16,028 nt of DNA from Methanoregula sp. UBA276 (GTDB taxonomy: Archaea > Halobacteriota > Methanomicrobia > Methanomicrobiales > Methanospirillaceae): assembly GCA_002508495.1 (NCBI GenBank), contig DANA01000068.1, positions 23,578-39,605 of the forward strand, given 5' to 3'. The translations under genes and the position numbers were made by a program. This document shows positions 6,663-13,679 of this stretch, piece by piece (position 1 is the stretch's first letter; every line of letters starts with the position of its first letter). The notes under the pieces are model-generated. The model was not told where the DNA came from. It did no database searches and saw only the letters and a program-made list of their open reading frames with translations.

Positions 6663-6685
6663 AAACATTTCAAAATGTTTATATG
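6663..6685 (+). promoter_or_regulatory. mtd promoter with dyad on the BRE/TATA box
   Basis: The box A TTTATATG (6678-6685) lies about 50 bases before the mtd ATG, predicting a start near 6708 and a leader of about 25 bases. A perfect dyad, AAACATTT-CA-AAATGTTT (6663-6680), covers the BRE and the first bases of the TATA box. A protein bound there would block TBP/TFB, so it is a candidate repressor operator. The ribosome binding site GAGGTGA is at 6721-6727. Confidence 0.6.
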
Positions 6686-6732
6686 AATACCGGGTCATAA
6701 TACCATGTTAAAAAAATATCGAGGTGAATTAG

Positions 6733-7572
6733 ATGGTTGTTAAAGTAGGAGTTGCCAAACTCGGCAACATTGCAAGCGGTGTAATGGCAGAACTGCTTCT
6801 CGACGAGAGAGCAGACCGTGAAGACATGCAGACATTCATGGCGACCAGCGGCACGAAACTCGAGCCGGCAGATGTTGACCGTGTAGTCTCCAACCTGAAG
6901 GCATACCAGCCGGACTTCTGTATCGTTGTCTCCCCCAACGGGGTTCTTCCCGGCCCGACCAATGCCCGCGAACAGCTCGCTGCAGCAGGTATCCCGGTTG
7001 TCATCATCACCGATGACGTGACCACCAAGAAGGAGTGGGAAGGCGTCAAGGCAAGCAAGTTCGGGTACATCATCATGAAGGCAGACTCCATGATCGGTGC
7101 ACGCCGCGAATTCCTCGACCCCGTCGAGATGGCCGACTACAACGGCAACCTCGTCAAAGTCCTGGCAGTTACCGGTGCATTCCGCAAGCTGCAGGTTGCT
7201 CTTGACAAGGTCATCGACCAGGTCAAGGCAGGCAAGAAGGGCGATGCAATCGAGCTCCCGAAGATCGTCATGACCACCGACAAGGCGGTAGACGGCGAAT
7301 TCACCAACCCCTTCGCCCTCGCAAAGGCACGCGCTGCCCACGAGATTGCCATGGCAGTTGCAGGCCAGAACGTCAAGGGCTGCTTCATGACCAAGGAATG
7401 GGAGAAATACATCCCGATCGTTGCAAGCGCCCACGAGATGATGAGGGCAGCAGTCGTCCTTTGTGACGAAGCCCGCGAGCTCGAGAAGGCAGGCGACAGC
7501 ATCCTGCGCCAGGCCCACAAGAAAGACGGAACGCTTGTTTCCAAGAAGAAACTCGTTGCAAAATTCGAGTAA
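6733..7572 (+). CDS. mtd: F420-dependent methylene-H4MPT dehydrogenase (Mtd)
   Basis: A 279-residue soluble enzyme, close to the usual Mtd length of about 276. It starts [20 protein letters not shown] and carries [32 protein letters not shown] and [17 protein letters not shown], all characteristic of Mtd. It reversibly oxidises methylene-tetrahydromethanopterin to methenyl-H4MPT with coenzyme F420, a central step of CO2-to-methane reduction in the cytoplasm. Start choice is firm: GAGGTGA lies five bases before the ATG. The gene is monocistronic, divergent from tfx and convergent with a GalT-like gene, with a T-rich terminator right after its stop. Codon use looks strongly biased, as for an abundant enzyme. 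Confidence 0.97.
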   Translation: MVVKVGVAKLGNIASGVMAELLLDERADREDMQTFMATSGTKLEPADVDRVVSNLKAYQPDFCIVVSPNGVLPGPTNAREQLAAAGIPVVIITDDVTTKKEWEGVKASKFGYIIMKADSMIGARREFLDPVEMADYNGNLVKVLAVTGAFRKLQVALDKVIDQVKAGKKGDAIELPKIVMTTDKAVDGEFTNPFALAKARAAHEIAMAVAGQNVKGCFMTKEWEKYIPIVASAHEMMRAAVVLCDEARELEKAGDSILRQAHKKDGTLVSKKKLVAKFE

Positions 7573-7575
7573 ATC

Positions 7576-7597
7576 TTTTTTTTTATTTTTCTTCTTT
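7576..7597 (+). terminator. T-rich terminator of mtd
   Basis: Nine T at 7576-7584, then A, five T and a pyrimidine-rich stretch follow the mtd stop by four bases. There is no strong hairpin. Archaeal transcription often ends at such oligo-T tracts. The tract covers the stop codon of the convergent gene. Confidence 0.6.
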
Positions 7598-8515
7598 CCG
7601 GTAATACGTACCCAGTTCTTCCGGGAGTGTCATGATCACCGGATCGAGATGAAGCCGCTCCATGAACGCTGAATCACTCGTGGAGACAGGGGTTGGGTTG
7701 ATACGGGAGATAAGAGAGCAGAAGGCACAAAAGCCGTTGTCTTCACCGGCCCTGTCAAAAAACAAGGACATATTGAATGCATGGGTCCCGAGCCTGCGGT
7801 AGAGGGAGAGTATCCTGATAATTCCTTTTGCAAGCAGGTCGATATAATCGGAAAACTCATCGATTGATGCAACCGGGAGGATTCCCCGCACTTCCCGTTC
7901 ACCAAGAGGGACCGCATGGGCTGACCAGAGGATCTCTTCACCGAACAGGTAGCGGTCGGAGACCCGTTCCTTCTCCCGTACCGCATCCCAATATTTTTTC
8001 CGGTGGCTCGACCGATAATCCCTGCCTGCTGCAAGGTACCGTTCGAGAATCCATGACGGGCGGGACTCTGCAAGTCCCTGCATATGGGGGTGGAGCAGGC
8101 TTGCACCGGCAGACGGAAGGAAATTCATATTGATACTTGGGTAGCTGGTTCGGGCCGGCATCAGCGCCTGTGCCTGTCCTTTCAAGGCATCGGCAACCTG
8201 CTGCCGGCTGAATGTTTCCGGGAAATGGTCACGGGTGATGACGGTCACCACATGGTTTTCCCCGAACGGGTAGAGGTTGGGAAAGGTGACACTTTCACCA
8301 ACCTGGATCCTGCTTCCGTCCGGAAACACAGGAGTAACGTCAAGTACAGAATCGGGACAGAACGGGCAGCTGTCCGGGATGGAATTGACCTGCAACTCCT
8401 GATCGATCTTCCGCAGGAGCCGCCCCTGGCTGATCCGGCACCGGAGCCCGGTGAGGTGTTCCTCCCGATACTGGACAGACCCCCGGGGGGTCATGATGCT
8501 CGTGACCGAAAACAT
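7583..8515 (-). CDS. GalT-like HIT-superfamily nucleotidyltransferase
   Basis: A 310-residue protein resembling galactose-1-phosphate uridylyltransferase. It has a CPFC zinc-type pair (C50, C53) and the active-site signature H142-P-H144-M-Q146, in which H144 would carry the nucleotide, plus a second Cys pair (C263, C266) unlike classic GalT. GalT enzymes swap UMP between UDP-glucose and galactose-1-phosphate; archaeal relatives may act on other sugar phosphates. No galK or galE is nearby, so the substrate is open. A GGTAGTGA stretch supports the ATG at 8515; an ATG at 8494 is the alternative. It is convergent with mtd, and the mer terminator lies upstream, so it is probably a separate transcript. 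Confidence 0.75.
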   Translation of the reverse strand: MFSVTSIMTPRGSVQYREEHLTGLRCRISQGRLLRKIDQELQVNSIPDSCPFCPDSVLDVTPVFPDGSRIQVGESVTFPNLYPFGENHVVTVITRDHFPETFSRQQVADALKGQAQALMPARTSYPSINMNFLPSAGASLLHPHMQGLAESRPSWILERYLAAGRDYRSSHRKKYWDAVREKERVSDRYLFGEEILWSAHAVPLGEREVRGILPVASIDEFSDYIDLLAKGIIRILSLYRRLGTHAFNMSLFFDRAGEDNGFCAFCSLISRINPTPVSTSDSAFMERLHLDPVIMTLPEELGTYYRKEEK

Positions 8516-8562
8516 CGCACTTCACTACCTTAGTGTCTTGTACCATACCATAGTCGTTTGCC

Positions 8563-8593
8563 AAAAAAACGATCCCACCCTCGCATGGGTGGG
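8563..8593 (-). terminator. Hairpin plus T7 terminator of mer
   Basis: On the minus strand a perfect 7-base stem (CCCACCC/GGGTGGG, six-base loop, 8574-8593) is followed after four bases by seven T (8563-8569). It lies about 80 bases after the mer stop and before the GalT-like gene, so it should separate the two transcripts. Confidence 0.7.
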
Positions 8594-8624
8594 GTAAAAA
8601 TAGATTTGAATATCTGGCCGGGCC

Positions 8625-8643
8625 GATCCGGTTTTTCCGGATC
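8625..8643 (-). repeat. Perfect hairpin in mer 3' UTR
   Basis: GATCCGG and CCGGATC form a perfect 7-base stem around a five-base loop (AAAAA on the mer-sense strand). It sits between the mer stop and the terminator, so the mer mRNA would carry two tandem 3' hairpins. It may protect the message or help termination. Confidence 0.5.
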
Positions 8644-8670
8644 ATCCCGCCAGGTATTGCTTTTCCGCAC

Positions 8671-9657
8671 TTATACGACGTATTTGCCGAGGAGGCGGAT
8701 TGAGTTGGTCATGTCCGGACCAAGCGGGGAGCCGAAGATGATCTGGGTCACACCGGCCTTGGTTAAGTCTTCGCACTTCTGCTTGACCATGTCAGGGGTT
8801 CCTGCAATGGTGAAAGCATCGATCTCCTTGTCGCCAACGAGCTCGCCAACGCTCTTGAAGTCGAACTTTCCGAGTGCTGCCTTGATCTTGGCAACATTGG
8901 CAAGGTCGAGTCCATGGCGGGTGAGCAGGGGTTCGGGGGAGCCGGCTGCAATGAATGCGGCAACGATCTTTGCTGCATTGCGGGCCTTCTTCTCGCTCTG
9001 GTCGATGGACATTGCCGTGTATGCACCGATATCAAAGTTCTTCTTGCCAACCTTGTCGGTGGCTGCCTTGATGATCGGGATTGCTGCGGCAAAGTCCTTG
9101 GGGTTGGATGCGTTGATCAAGGCACCGTCACCGACTCTTCCGGCGAGGTCAAGGACCTTGGGGCCCTGCGCACCGATGTACACGGGGATACCCTTCTTTC
9201 CGGGCAGGGTGACACCGGTCAGCTTTGCACCGTCGTAGTCGAAGAACTGCATGCCTGACTTCTTAACTTCCTCACCGGCACAGAGCTTGCGGATCTGCAC
9301 GACTGCTTCCTCGAGGCGGCCAACCGGCTTGTCGGGGTTGATTGCCAGCTTGGGAAGGGTCGAGAGGTCTCCGGGACCAATACCGAGCACGGCACGGCCG
9401 TCAGAGATCTCGTTCAGCGTGCAGGCAAAGGATGCCATTGCAGCGGGAGTGTCCGTGAAGGCGTTCATGATACCCGGGCCCATCTTGAGGCTCGTGGTTG
9501 CCTGCGCGATGGCGGCAAGGGTGGGGTAGCAGTGACGGTTGTTATAGTGGTTGGTGATCCATGCAAAATCAATGTCTTTGGACTCAGCAAGTTTACAGAA
9601 GTTAACAACTTGCTTTACGTTGACATTACCAGGTACGAATTCAATTCCATATGTCAA
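8671..9657 (-). CDS. mer: F420-dependent methylene-H4MPT reductase (Mer)
   Basis: A 328-residue enzyme of the luciferase-like F420 family, starting (M)TYGIEFVPGNVNVKQVVNF. The FAWITNHYNNRHCYPTLA stretch (31-48) and LGIGPGDLSTL (91-101) are typical of Mer, as is the IPVYIGAQGPKVLDLAGRV region. It reduces methylene-H4MPT to methyl-H4MPT with reduced F420 in the cytoplasm, the step after Mtd. I place the start at TTG 9657: GAGGTGA (9666-9672) lies eight bases upstream, and the protein then matches the Mer N-terminus. The in-frame GTG twelve bases earlier is part of that ribosome binding site. An ATG 25 codons upstream would add a peptide unlike Mer. Monocistronic, with a clear terminator. Confidence 0.96.
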   Translation of the reverse strand: MTYGIEFVPGNVNVKQVVNFCKLAESKDIDFAWITNHYNNRHCYPTLAAIAQATTSLKMGPGIMNAFTDTPAAMASFACTLNEISDGRAVLGIGPGDLSTLPKLAINPDKPVGRLEEAVVQIRKLCAGEEVKKSGMQFFDYDGAKLTGVTLPGKKGIPVYIGAQGPKVLDLAGRVGDGALINASNPKDFAAAIPIIKAATDKVGKKNFDIGAYTAMSIDQSEKKARNAAKIVAAFIAAGSPEPLLTRHGLDLANVAKIKAALGKFDFKSVGELVGDKEIDAFTIAGTPDMVKQKCEDLTKAGVTQIIFGSPLGPDMTNSIRLLGKYVV

Positions 9658-9694
9658 GGTCTTGTTCACCTCATTGTCTATTACCGTACACGCG

Positions 9695-9704
9695 TTTAAA
9701 TAAA
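9695..9704 (-). promoter_or_regulatory. Putative TATA box of mer
   Basis: On the minus strand AATTTATTTAAACG reads as a box A, about 40-45 bases before the TTG start, giving a short leader that still includes the GAGGTGA site. A second element, ATATTTATACATT at 9768-9780 (minus), could give a longer leader of about 90 bases. Which is used cannot be decided here. Confidence 0.45.
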
Positions 9705-9767
9705 TTATCATTTTATGCTGGATGCCGGACACGATTTTTTCGGAACAAGAACGTGCGAGAAATGCAA

Positions 9768-9780
9768 TGTATAAATATTG
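9768..9780. promoter_or_regulatory. Second TATA-like element in the mer-cetZ gap
   Basis: TGTATAAATATTG on the plus strand (ATATTTATACA on the minus) is as good as the box assigned to cetZ. On the plus strand it would start a transcript near 9800, about 190 bases before cetZ. On the minus strand it would be an upstream mer promoter. The 332-base gap otherwise holds only a small hairpin, GGCAT/ATGCC (about 9847-9866). Confidence 0.35.
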
Positions 9781-9924
9781 AAAAATTTTATCCCGTGCAT
9801 CGTTACAAAAAAAGAGATCTGCTCAAAAAAATCTGAAGGCAGAATCGGCATGAATGCGATAATGCCCTTACACAAAAGGTATTTTTCTTCGGAAACGATT
9901 ATCCTATAAGATATTGAATGCCGA

Positions 9925-9970
9925 CTGTGTATAAATACGCACACAGGACCAGATGATCACCAGGATCATC
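9925..9970 (+). promoter_or_regulatory. cetZ promoter with flanking dyads
   Basis: TATAAATA (9930-9937) lies 53-60 bases before the ATG. It is flanked by inverted arms CTGTGT (9925-9930) and ACACAG (9941-9946). A second perfect dyad, GATGATC-ACCAG-GATCATC (9952-9970), covers the predicted start site near 9961. An AGGAT about five to nine bases before the ATG is the likely ribosome binding site. Confidence 0.5.
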
Positions 9971-9989
9971 CCAGATTTACAGGATTAAA

Positions 9990-12161
9990 ATGCGGATCAT
10001 TGCAATCGGACTTGGAGGGGCGGGATGCCGGATTGTGGATAGTCTCTATTCTATGGACCGGAAAAGCAGCAGGGTTGCCTGCGTCCAGGGCCTGGCAGTG
10101 GATGTTGACGAAAGTACCCTCAACCAGCTCACCACCCTTCCGGAGGAAGTCCGCATGTTCTTCCCTGCCATTGATCCCATGGTGCCCGGCCGTGAGGGCA
10201 GCACGGAGAATAAAGTAACCATTGATATTGCAGACATCCTTTCAAGGATCCACAACCTCGAATCCGGGGAAACGGACGCTATCTTCATCTGCATGGGCCT
10301 CGGAGGCAGCATGACCGATATTGCTCCCCACGTCATCACCGGCCTGCGATCCCAGATCGTTGAACCGGTCTTCGGGCTGGTAACCCTGCCCTGCCTTGCC
10401 GAGGGGCAGAAACGGTCGGCAAAAGCTGCCGATGACATCGACATCCTTTCGCCGCTCCTTGACGGGCTCATCCTTTTTGATAATGAGACCTGGTATAAGA
10501 AGATCAAAACACTCAAAAGGACGCTTGTCAGGAAGGAAAAAAGTTTTCTCCAGCACCTCGGCCTTGCAAAGGAGGAGCCGGAACGGTCACCGGAACATGC
10601 AACCTACCAGCTCCTCAACGAGCGTATTGTCCGGCGGATCAGCCTGATCCTGCGTGCCGGTGAATTCCGGGCCGACGGGGGTATTGATCTTGCAGAGGTC
10701 GTGCTGGATTCCGGCGAGGTCCTCAACACGATGAAAGGGATGGGGTTCATAACGATCGGGTACGCGGTTGACCGTCTGCCGAAAAACCCGCTCGCATTTC
10801 TGTCCCAGTTCCGGCCCATGGGTGCCTTTAACGAGGAGAACAAGAGAAAAGCATCCCGTATCGTTGACCTTGCAAAACAGGCGATTTATCACGAGATCTC
10901 GACTCCCTGCGATATGACCAGCGCCCATAAGGCACTCATTCTGATTGCCGGCCCTTCGCAGGAGCTCTCCATGAAAGGGTTCATGACCGTCAGGAAGTGG
11001 ATTGACCGGTCGATTGCCGGCCTTGAAACCCGTTCCGGGGATTACCCGGTGGTGAATACCGCCAATGTCGCTATCATCATCATGCTTTCAGGTCTTGGGA
11101 ATATCCCCCGGATTAGCGAGATCCGGGAGATTCGTGACCAGCAGACCTCACGAAGATGGAGCGGAACATCGCCTGATACCTCCAGCGTACCTGCCGGGCC
11201 TGAAGGAAGACGCAGCACCGGGAGCCTCCGCGATGACATGATCGTTCTGCCGGAAGGGATGAAAAAAGCCACCGATGCTCCCCTGCATCCCGAGGAAGCC
11301 CTGGCGTCCCAGCGTCAGGATTCTTTGCGGGCGGAACCCGTGCAGAAGAAGGAACAGGACACCCCTGCCCCCCCTGCAAAACCGGTGCTGAACACCGACA
11401 GAGCATTGGAAGCGCCCCGCCAGATATTCCGGGAAATCCCCGGTGCTTCGTCCCGTCACCGCGTGATTGTCAGCAAAGGTATGGAAAAAACCCCGCAGAA
11501 GCCGGCATACACCCCCCGGCACCCCGTGGAACCGGAACCCGGAACCAGGTACACGACCCCTGAGGACAGAACCCTCCTGGAACGAGGGGGAACTCCCGCG
11601 GGTTCACATGATTCTGCACGGCTCCGTATCGAACGCGAACTCCAGAAGCAGCGGCTTAAAGCAATGGCCGGGCGGGAAACCCTAAAAGAAACGGGAAGGA
11701 CAGTTGCTGAGCCGGAAGTTTCTCCTGAACCCCCACGAAAACGGCGCCAGATCTCGATAAAATCCGCTCCACCGGATAACGAAAACCACGGTGTGAGACC
11801 GGAAGAGACCGCTGAACCTGAGCAGAAAACCGTCATAATTTCCAAAAGGAAGCGCTCTTCCCTTCCGGAAGATTCTCCGGTTACGGGTATCGCCGGCGGC
11901 GAGTATGGTTCGGAGAGAGAATACCAGGATCCTCAAGGTTACAGCGCAGACGAACCGCAGAATGACGATGATCTGAAAATTGTGATGAAAGATTCGGGAG
12001 TCGTCCGGGCCAGGGACCAGGTTTTTGGGGGGAGTGATGTCAAAAAACCTCTCGTGGCTCCGGCAAAGGACAGCCCCCTGATCCGTACCAGCCTGAAATC
12101 AAAAAAAGGGTCTGAACGCTCAAAAGAGGATTCCCCGGACCCTGATGAAGATTCCTCCTGA
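9990..12161 (+). CDS. CetZ-like tubulin/FtsZ-superfamily protein with long tail
   Basis: A 723-residue protein. Residues 1 to about 386 match the CetZ fold from end to end: T1 loop GLGGAG (7-12), FDNETW (163-168), the T7-like LDSGEVLNT (239-247, E243 kept), then AGPSQEL..KG..RKW, SGDYPV and LSGLGNIPRISEI. CetZ proteins are cytoplasmic GTP-binding filaments that control cell shape in haloarchaea. Two features are odd. The T4 phosphate loop, GGGTGSG in CetZ, is GGSMTDI here (105-111). Beyond about residue 390 comes a 330-residue Pro/Glu/Lys/Arg-rich, probably disordered tail, absent from typical CetZ of about 395 residues. Inference: it may bind or hydrolyse GTP poorly and act as a scaffold. 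It is a single-gene unit. Confidence 0.85.
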   Translation: MRIIAIGLGGAGCRIVDSLYSMDRKSSRVACVQGLAVDVDESTLNQLTTLPEEVRMFFPAIDPMVPGREGSTENKVTIDIADILSRIHNLESGETDAIFICMGLGGSMTDIAPHVITGLRSQIVEPVFGLVTLPCLAEGQKRSAKAADDIDILSPLLDGLILFDNETWYKKIKTLKRTLVRKEKSFLQHLGLAKEEPERSPEHATYQLLNERIVRRISLILRAGEFRADGGIDLAEVVLDSGEVLNTMKGMGFITIGYAVDRLPKNPLAFLSQFRPMGAFNEENKRKASRIVDLAKQAIYHEISTPCDMTSAHKALILIAGPSQELSMKGFMTVRKWIDRSIAGLETRSGDYPVVNTANVAIIIMLSGLGNIPRISEIREIRDQQTSRRWSGTSPDTSSVPAGPEGRRSTGSLRDDMIVLPEGMKKATDAPLHPEEALASQRQDSLRAEPVQKKEQDTPAPPAKPVLNTDRALEAPRQIFREIPGASSRHRVIVSKGMEKTPQKPAYTPRHPVEPEPGTRYTTPEDRTLLERGGTPAGSHDSARLRIERELQKQRLKAMAGRETLKETGRTVAEPEVSPEPPRKRRQISIKSAPPDNENHGVRPEETAEPEQKTVIISKRKRSSLPEDSPVTGIAGGEYGSEREYQDPQGYSADEPQNDDDLKIVMKDSGVVRARDQVFGGSDVKKPLVAPAKDSPLIRTSLKSKKGSERSKEDSPDPDEDSS

Positions 12162-12221
12162 CCGGGCCCGGATCAACCGGGATGATGCCGGCATGTTGGG
12201 GGATACGTAAACGATTTTTTT
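12162..12221 (+). terminator. Terminator region of the CetZ-like gene
   Basis: Right after the stop come CCCGG-ATCAA-CCGGG (12167-12181), the palindrome ATGCCGGCAT (12185-12194), and seven T (12215-12221). The T tract is nine bases before the end of the convergent nrpR gene. Confidence 0.5.
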
Positions 12222-12229
12222 GCAACGGA

Positions 12230-13180
12230 TCAGGTATCTCCCACAACCTTTGAGAACTGGATGTTACCGGCCCCGATTTCCGTTCGTACTTCGATCCCGT
12301 GCTCGACACAGTTGCCGATATAATTGAGCCCGCTGAAGGCGACGATGGAGAGCCGGTGGGGATTTGGGGGCAGGTTGAAGATCTGGCTGCCCATGGTAAC
12401 CGGGAAGACAAAACCACAGGCGTTCATGAGCCGGATCGTCTCTTCCACCTGCTTCCGGGCGGAGACCGGCACTTCACGGACATTGGCAAGGGCTATTCCC
12501 GTCTTTGACCGGACATACTGAGAAATTGACGTCATACCGGAAGAGATGAACAGCTCAAGGGGATCGATGGTTGTTCCCCGGTACGCGATCAGGTCCATGA
12601 ACTGGAGGGGAGTGCCGCCCTCGATCTCGAGCCGCCCGCCAAATGCCATCTTGACCGGGATCCCGTTTCGCTGGAATACCCCGTCCATGGTGATGCTGCA
12701 GATAGTGATGAAGCCGACGTATCCGGAAGGAATGCGCGGGTCCTTATCGATGATCTTGTAAGAATTAAAAAAACCGCATCCTGCCTTCACCACTTCATCG
12801 AATACCGCCTGTGCCTTCTCAAACGACTCTTCGGGGACCATGGACAGGTTGTAGGCAACGTCGCCCGTGCCGGTGGCTGGATCGAACGTGCTCCGGTAGG
12901 CCAGTCGTTCGAGTTTTGAGATCACGAACCCGATCCGGTCGCCGACCAGGGCATTATCCGTCTCTGCCATACCGGCCGGGGTGAGGATCCGTCCCTGGTT
13001 CCCGATCTTCTCGGTGAATCCCATGGAGTCAAGATAACTGAGATAATACTGGACCGCGCGGTCGCTTAAGACAAAACCCCGCTCGGCCATAAGTTCTGAC
13101 AAGCGCTTTGCACCCAGAGGGTCGCGGTGTTCCTTGAGGATCCGCAGAATTTCAATATACTTTCGTTCTGTCCGGATCAT
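12230..13180 (-). CDS. nrpR: NrpR-type transcriptional repressor (HTH plus one NrpR domain)
   Basis: A 316-residue protein. Residues 1-70 form a winged-helix domain (ERKYIEILRILKEHRDPLGA, then LSDRAVQYYLSYLDSMGF and a GRILTPAG wing). Residues about 80-316 form an NrpR (DUF128) domain with VGDRIGFVISKLE, the CGFFNSYKI and IPSGYVGFITICSIT stretches, and a final FSGLNYIGNCVEHGIEV. NrpR represses nitrogen-fixation and ammonium-assimilation genes and is released by 2-oxoglutarate. The Methanococcus protein has two tandem NrpR domains; this one has one, so it may dimerise or pair with a second protein. The ATG lies three bases after the dUTPase-like stop, indicating an operon. No nif or gln gene is in the window. 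Confidence 0.85.
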   Translation of the reverse strand: MIRTERKYIEILRILKEHRDPLGAKRLSELMAERGFVLSDRAVQYYLSYLDSMGFTEKIGNQGRILTPAGMAETDNALVGDRIGFVISKLERLAYRSTFDPATGTGDVAYNLSMVPEESFEKAQAVFDEVVKAGCGFFNSYKIIDKDPRIPSGYVGFITICSITMDGVFQRNGIPVKMAFGGRLEIEGGTPLQFMDLIAYRGTTIDPLELFISSGMTSISQYVRSKTGIALANVREVPVSARKQVEETIRLMNACGFVFPVTMGSQIFNLPPNPHRLSIVAFSGLNYIGNCVEHGIEVRTEIGAGNIQFSKVVGDT

Positions 13181-13183
13181 GGT

Positions 13184-13621
13184 TCACTTTGCTCCAACCG
13201 CACCGTGGCTGTCCTGGTACCGCCCTGAATAGCCACAATTCCCTTCCCGCACTTCATGCAGGATCATCTGCACGACCCGGTCATTTTTCCTGACCTGAAT
13301 ATCCTCAGTTCCCATGTTGGTGAGGCAGAGGGTCAATTGTCCGCGAAATCCGGGGTCCACGTATCCTGCTCCCAGCAATACCCCCCGCCTCCCGAACGAG
13401 GAGCGGCACATCAGCGTCCCGGCAAGATCGGTGGGGAGCTCGACCCATTCGGTTGTCGGGACGAGCGTGCAGGTACCGCGGGGAAGCGGTATATCCGATG
13501 CGGCCCGGAGATCGTACGATGCCGGCTGCTGGCATTCCTGGTGATAGGGGGTAATGACGAGCTTGTGCGGTCCCGCCTCGAGCTCAAGACGGCGGACAAT
13601 CTCTGGTGCAGATAAGATCAT
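13184..13621 (-). CDS. dUTPase/dCTP deaminase family protein
   Basis: A 145-residue protein of the trimeric dUTPase/Dcd fold. Motifs are ASYDLRA (35-40), CRSSFGRRGV (72-81), GAGYVDPGFRG (84-94, D89), NDRVVQ (113-118) and a Dcd-like end YSGRYQDSHG. In Dcd a catalytic Glu lies ten residues after the Asp of the DPG motif; here that position is Cys99. That argues for dUTP diphosphatase activity rather than dCTP deamination. Its role would be to keep uracil out of DNA and feed dUMP to thymidylate synthesis. I chose the ATG at 13621: a longer reading would run into the tRNA gene. There is no ribosome binding site, but a TATA-like element 27 bases upstream fits a leaderless mRNA. Confidence 0.8.
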   Translation of the reverse strand: MILSAPEIVRRLELEAGPHKLVITPYHQECQQPASYDLRAASDIPLPRGTCTLVPTTEWVELPTDLAGTLMCRSSFGRRGVLLGAGYVDPGFRGQLTLCLTNMGTEDIQVRKNDRVVQMILHEVREGNCGYSGRYQDSHGAVGAK

Positions 13622-13646
13622 CAGTGTAATTTGTCGGTAGAGAATA

Positions 13647-13655
13647 CTTAATATC
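13647..13655. promoter_or_regulatory. Shared TATA-like element between dUTPase-like gene and tRNA-Arg
   Basis: CTTAATATC (GATATTAAG on the minus strand) lies 25 bases from the tRNA 5' end at 13680 and 26 bases from the minus-strand ATG at 13621. Both distances fit archaeal box A placement, and no other AT-rich box stands between the two genes. One element may serve both directions. Confidence 0.45.
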
Positions 13656-13679
13656 TTTTGATTGTAAAGAAGTTGGGAA

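Noticed and set aside
6679..7518. A minus-strand open frame of 279 codons opposite mtd.
   Set aside because: It mirrors the highly biased mtd coding sequence, is rich in Cys and His without motifs, and has no promoter or ribosome binding site.
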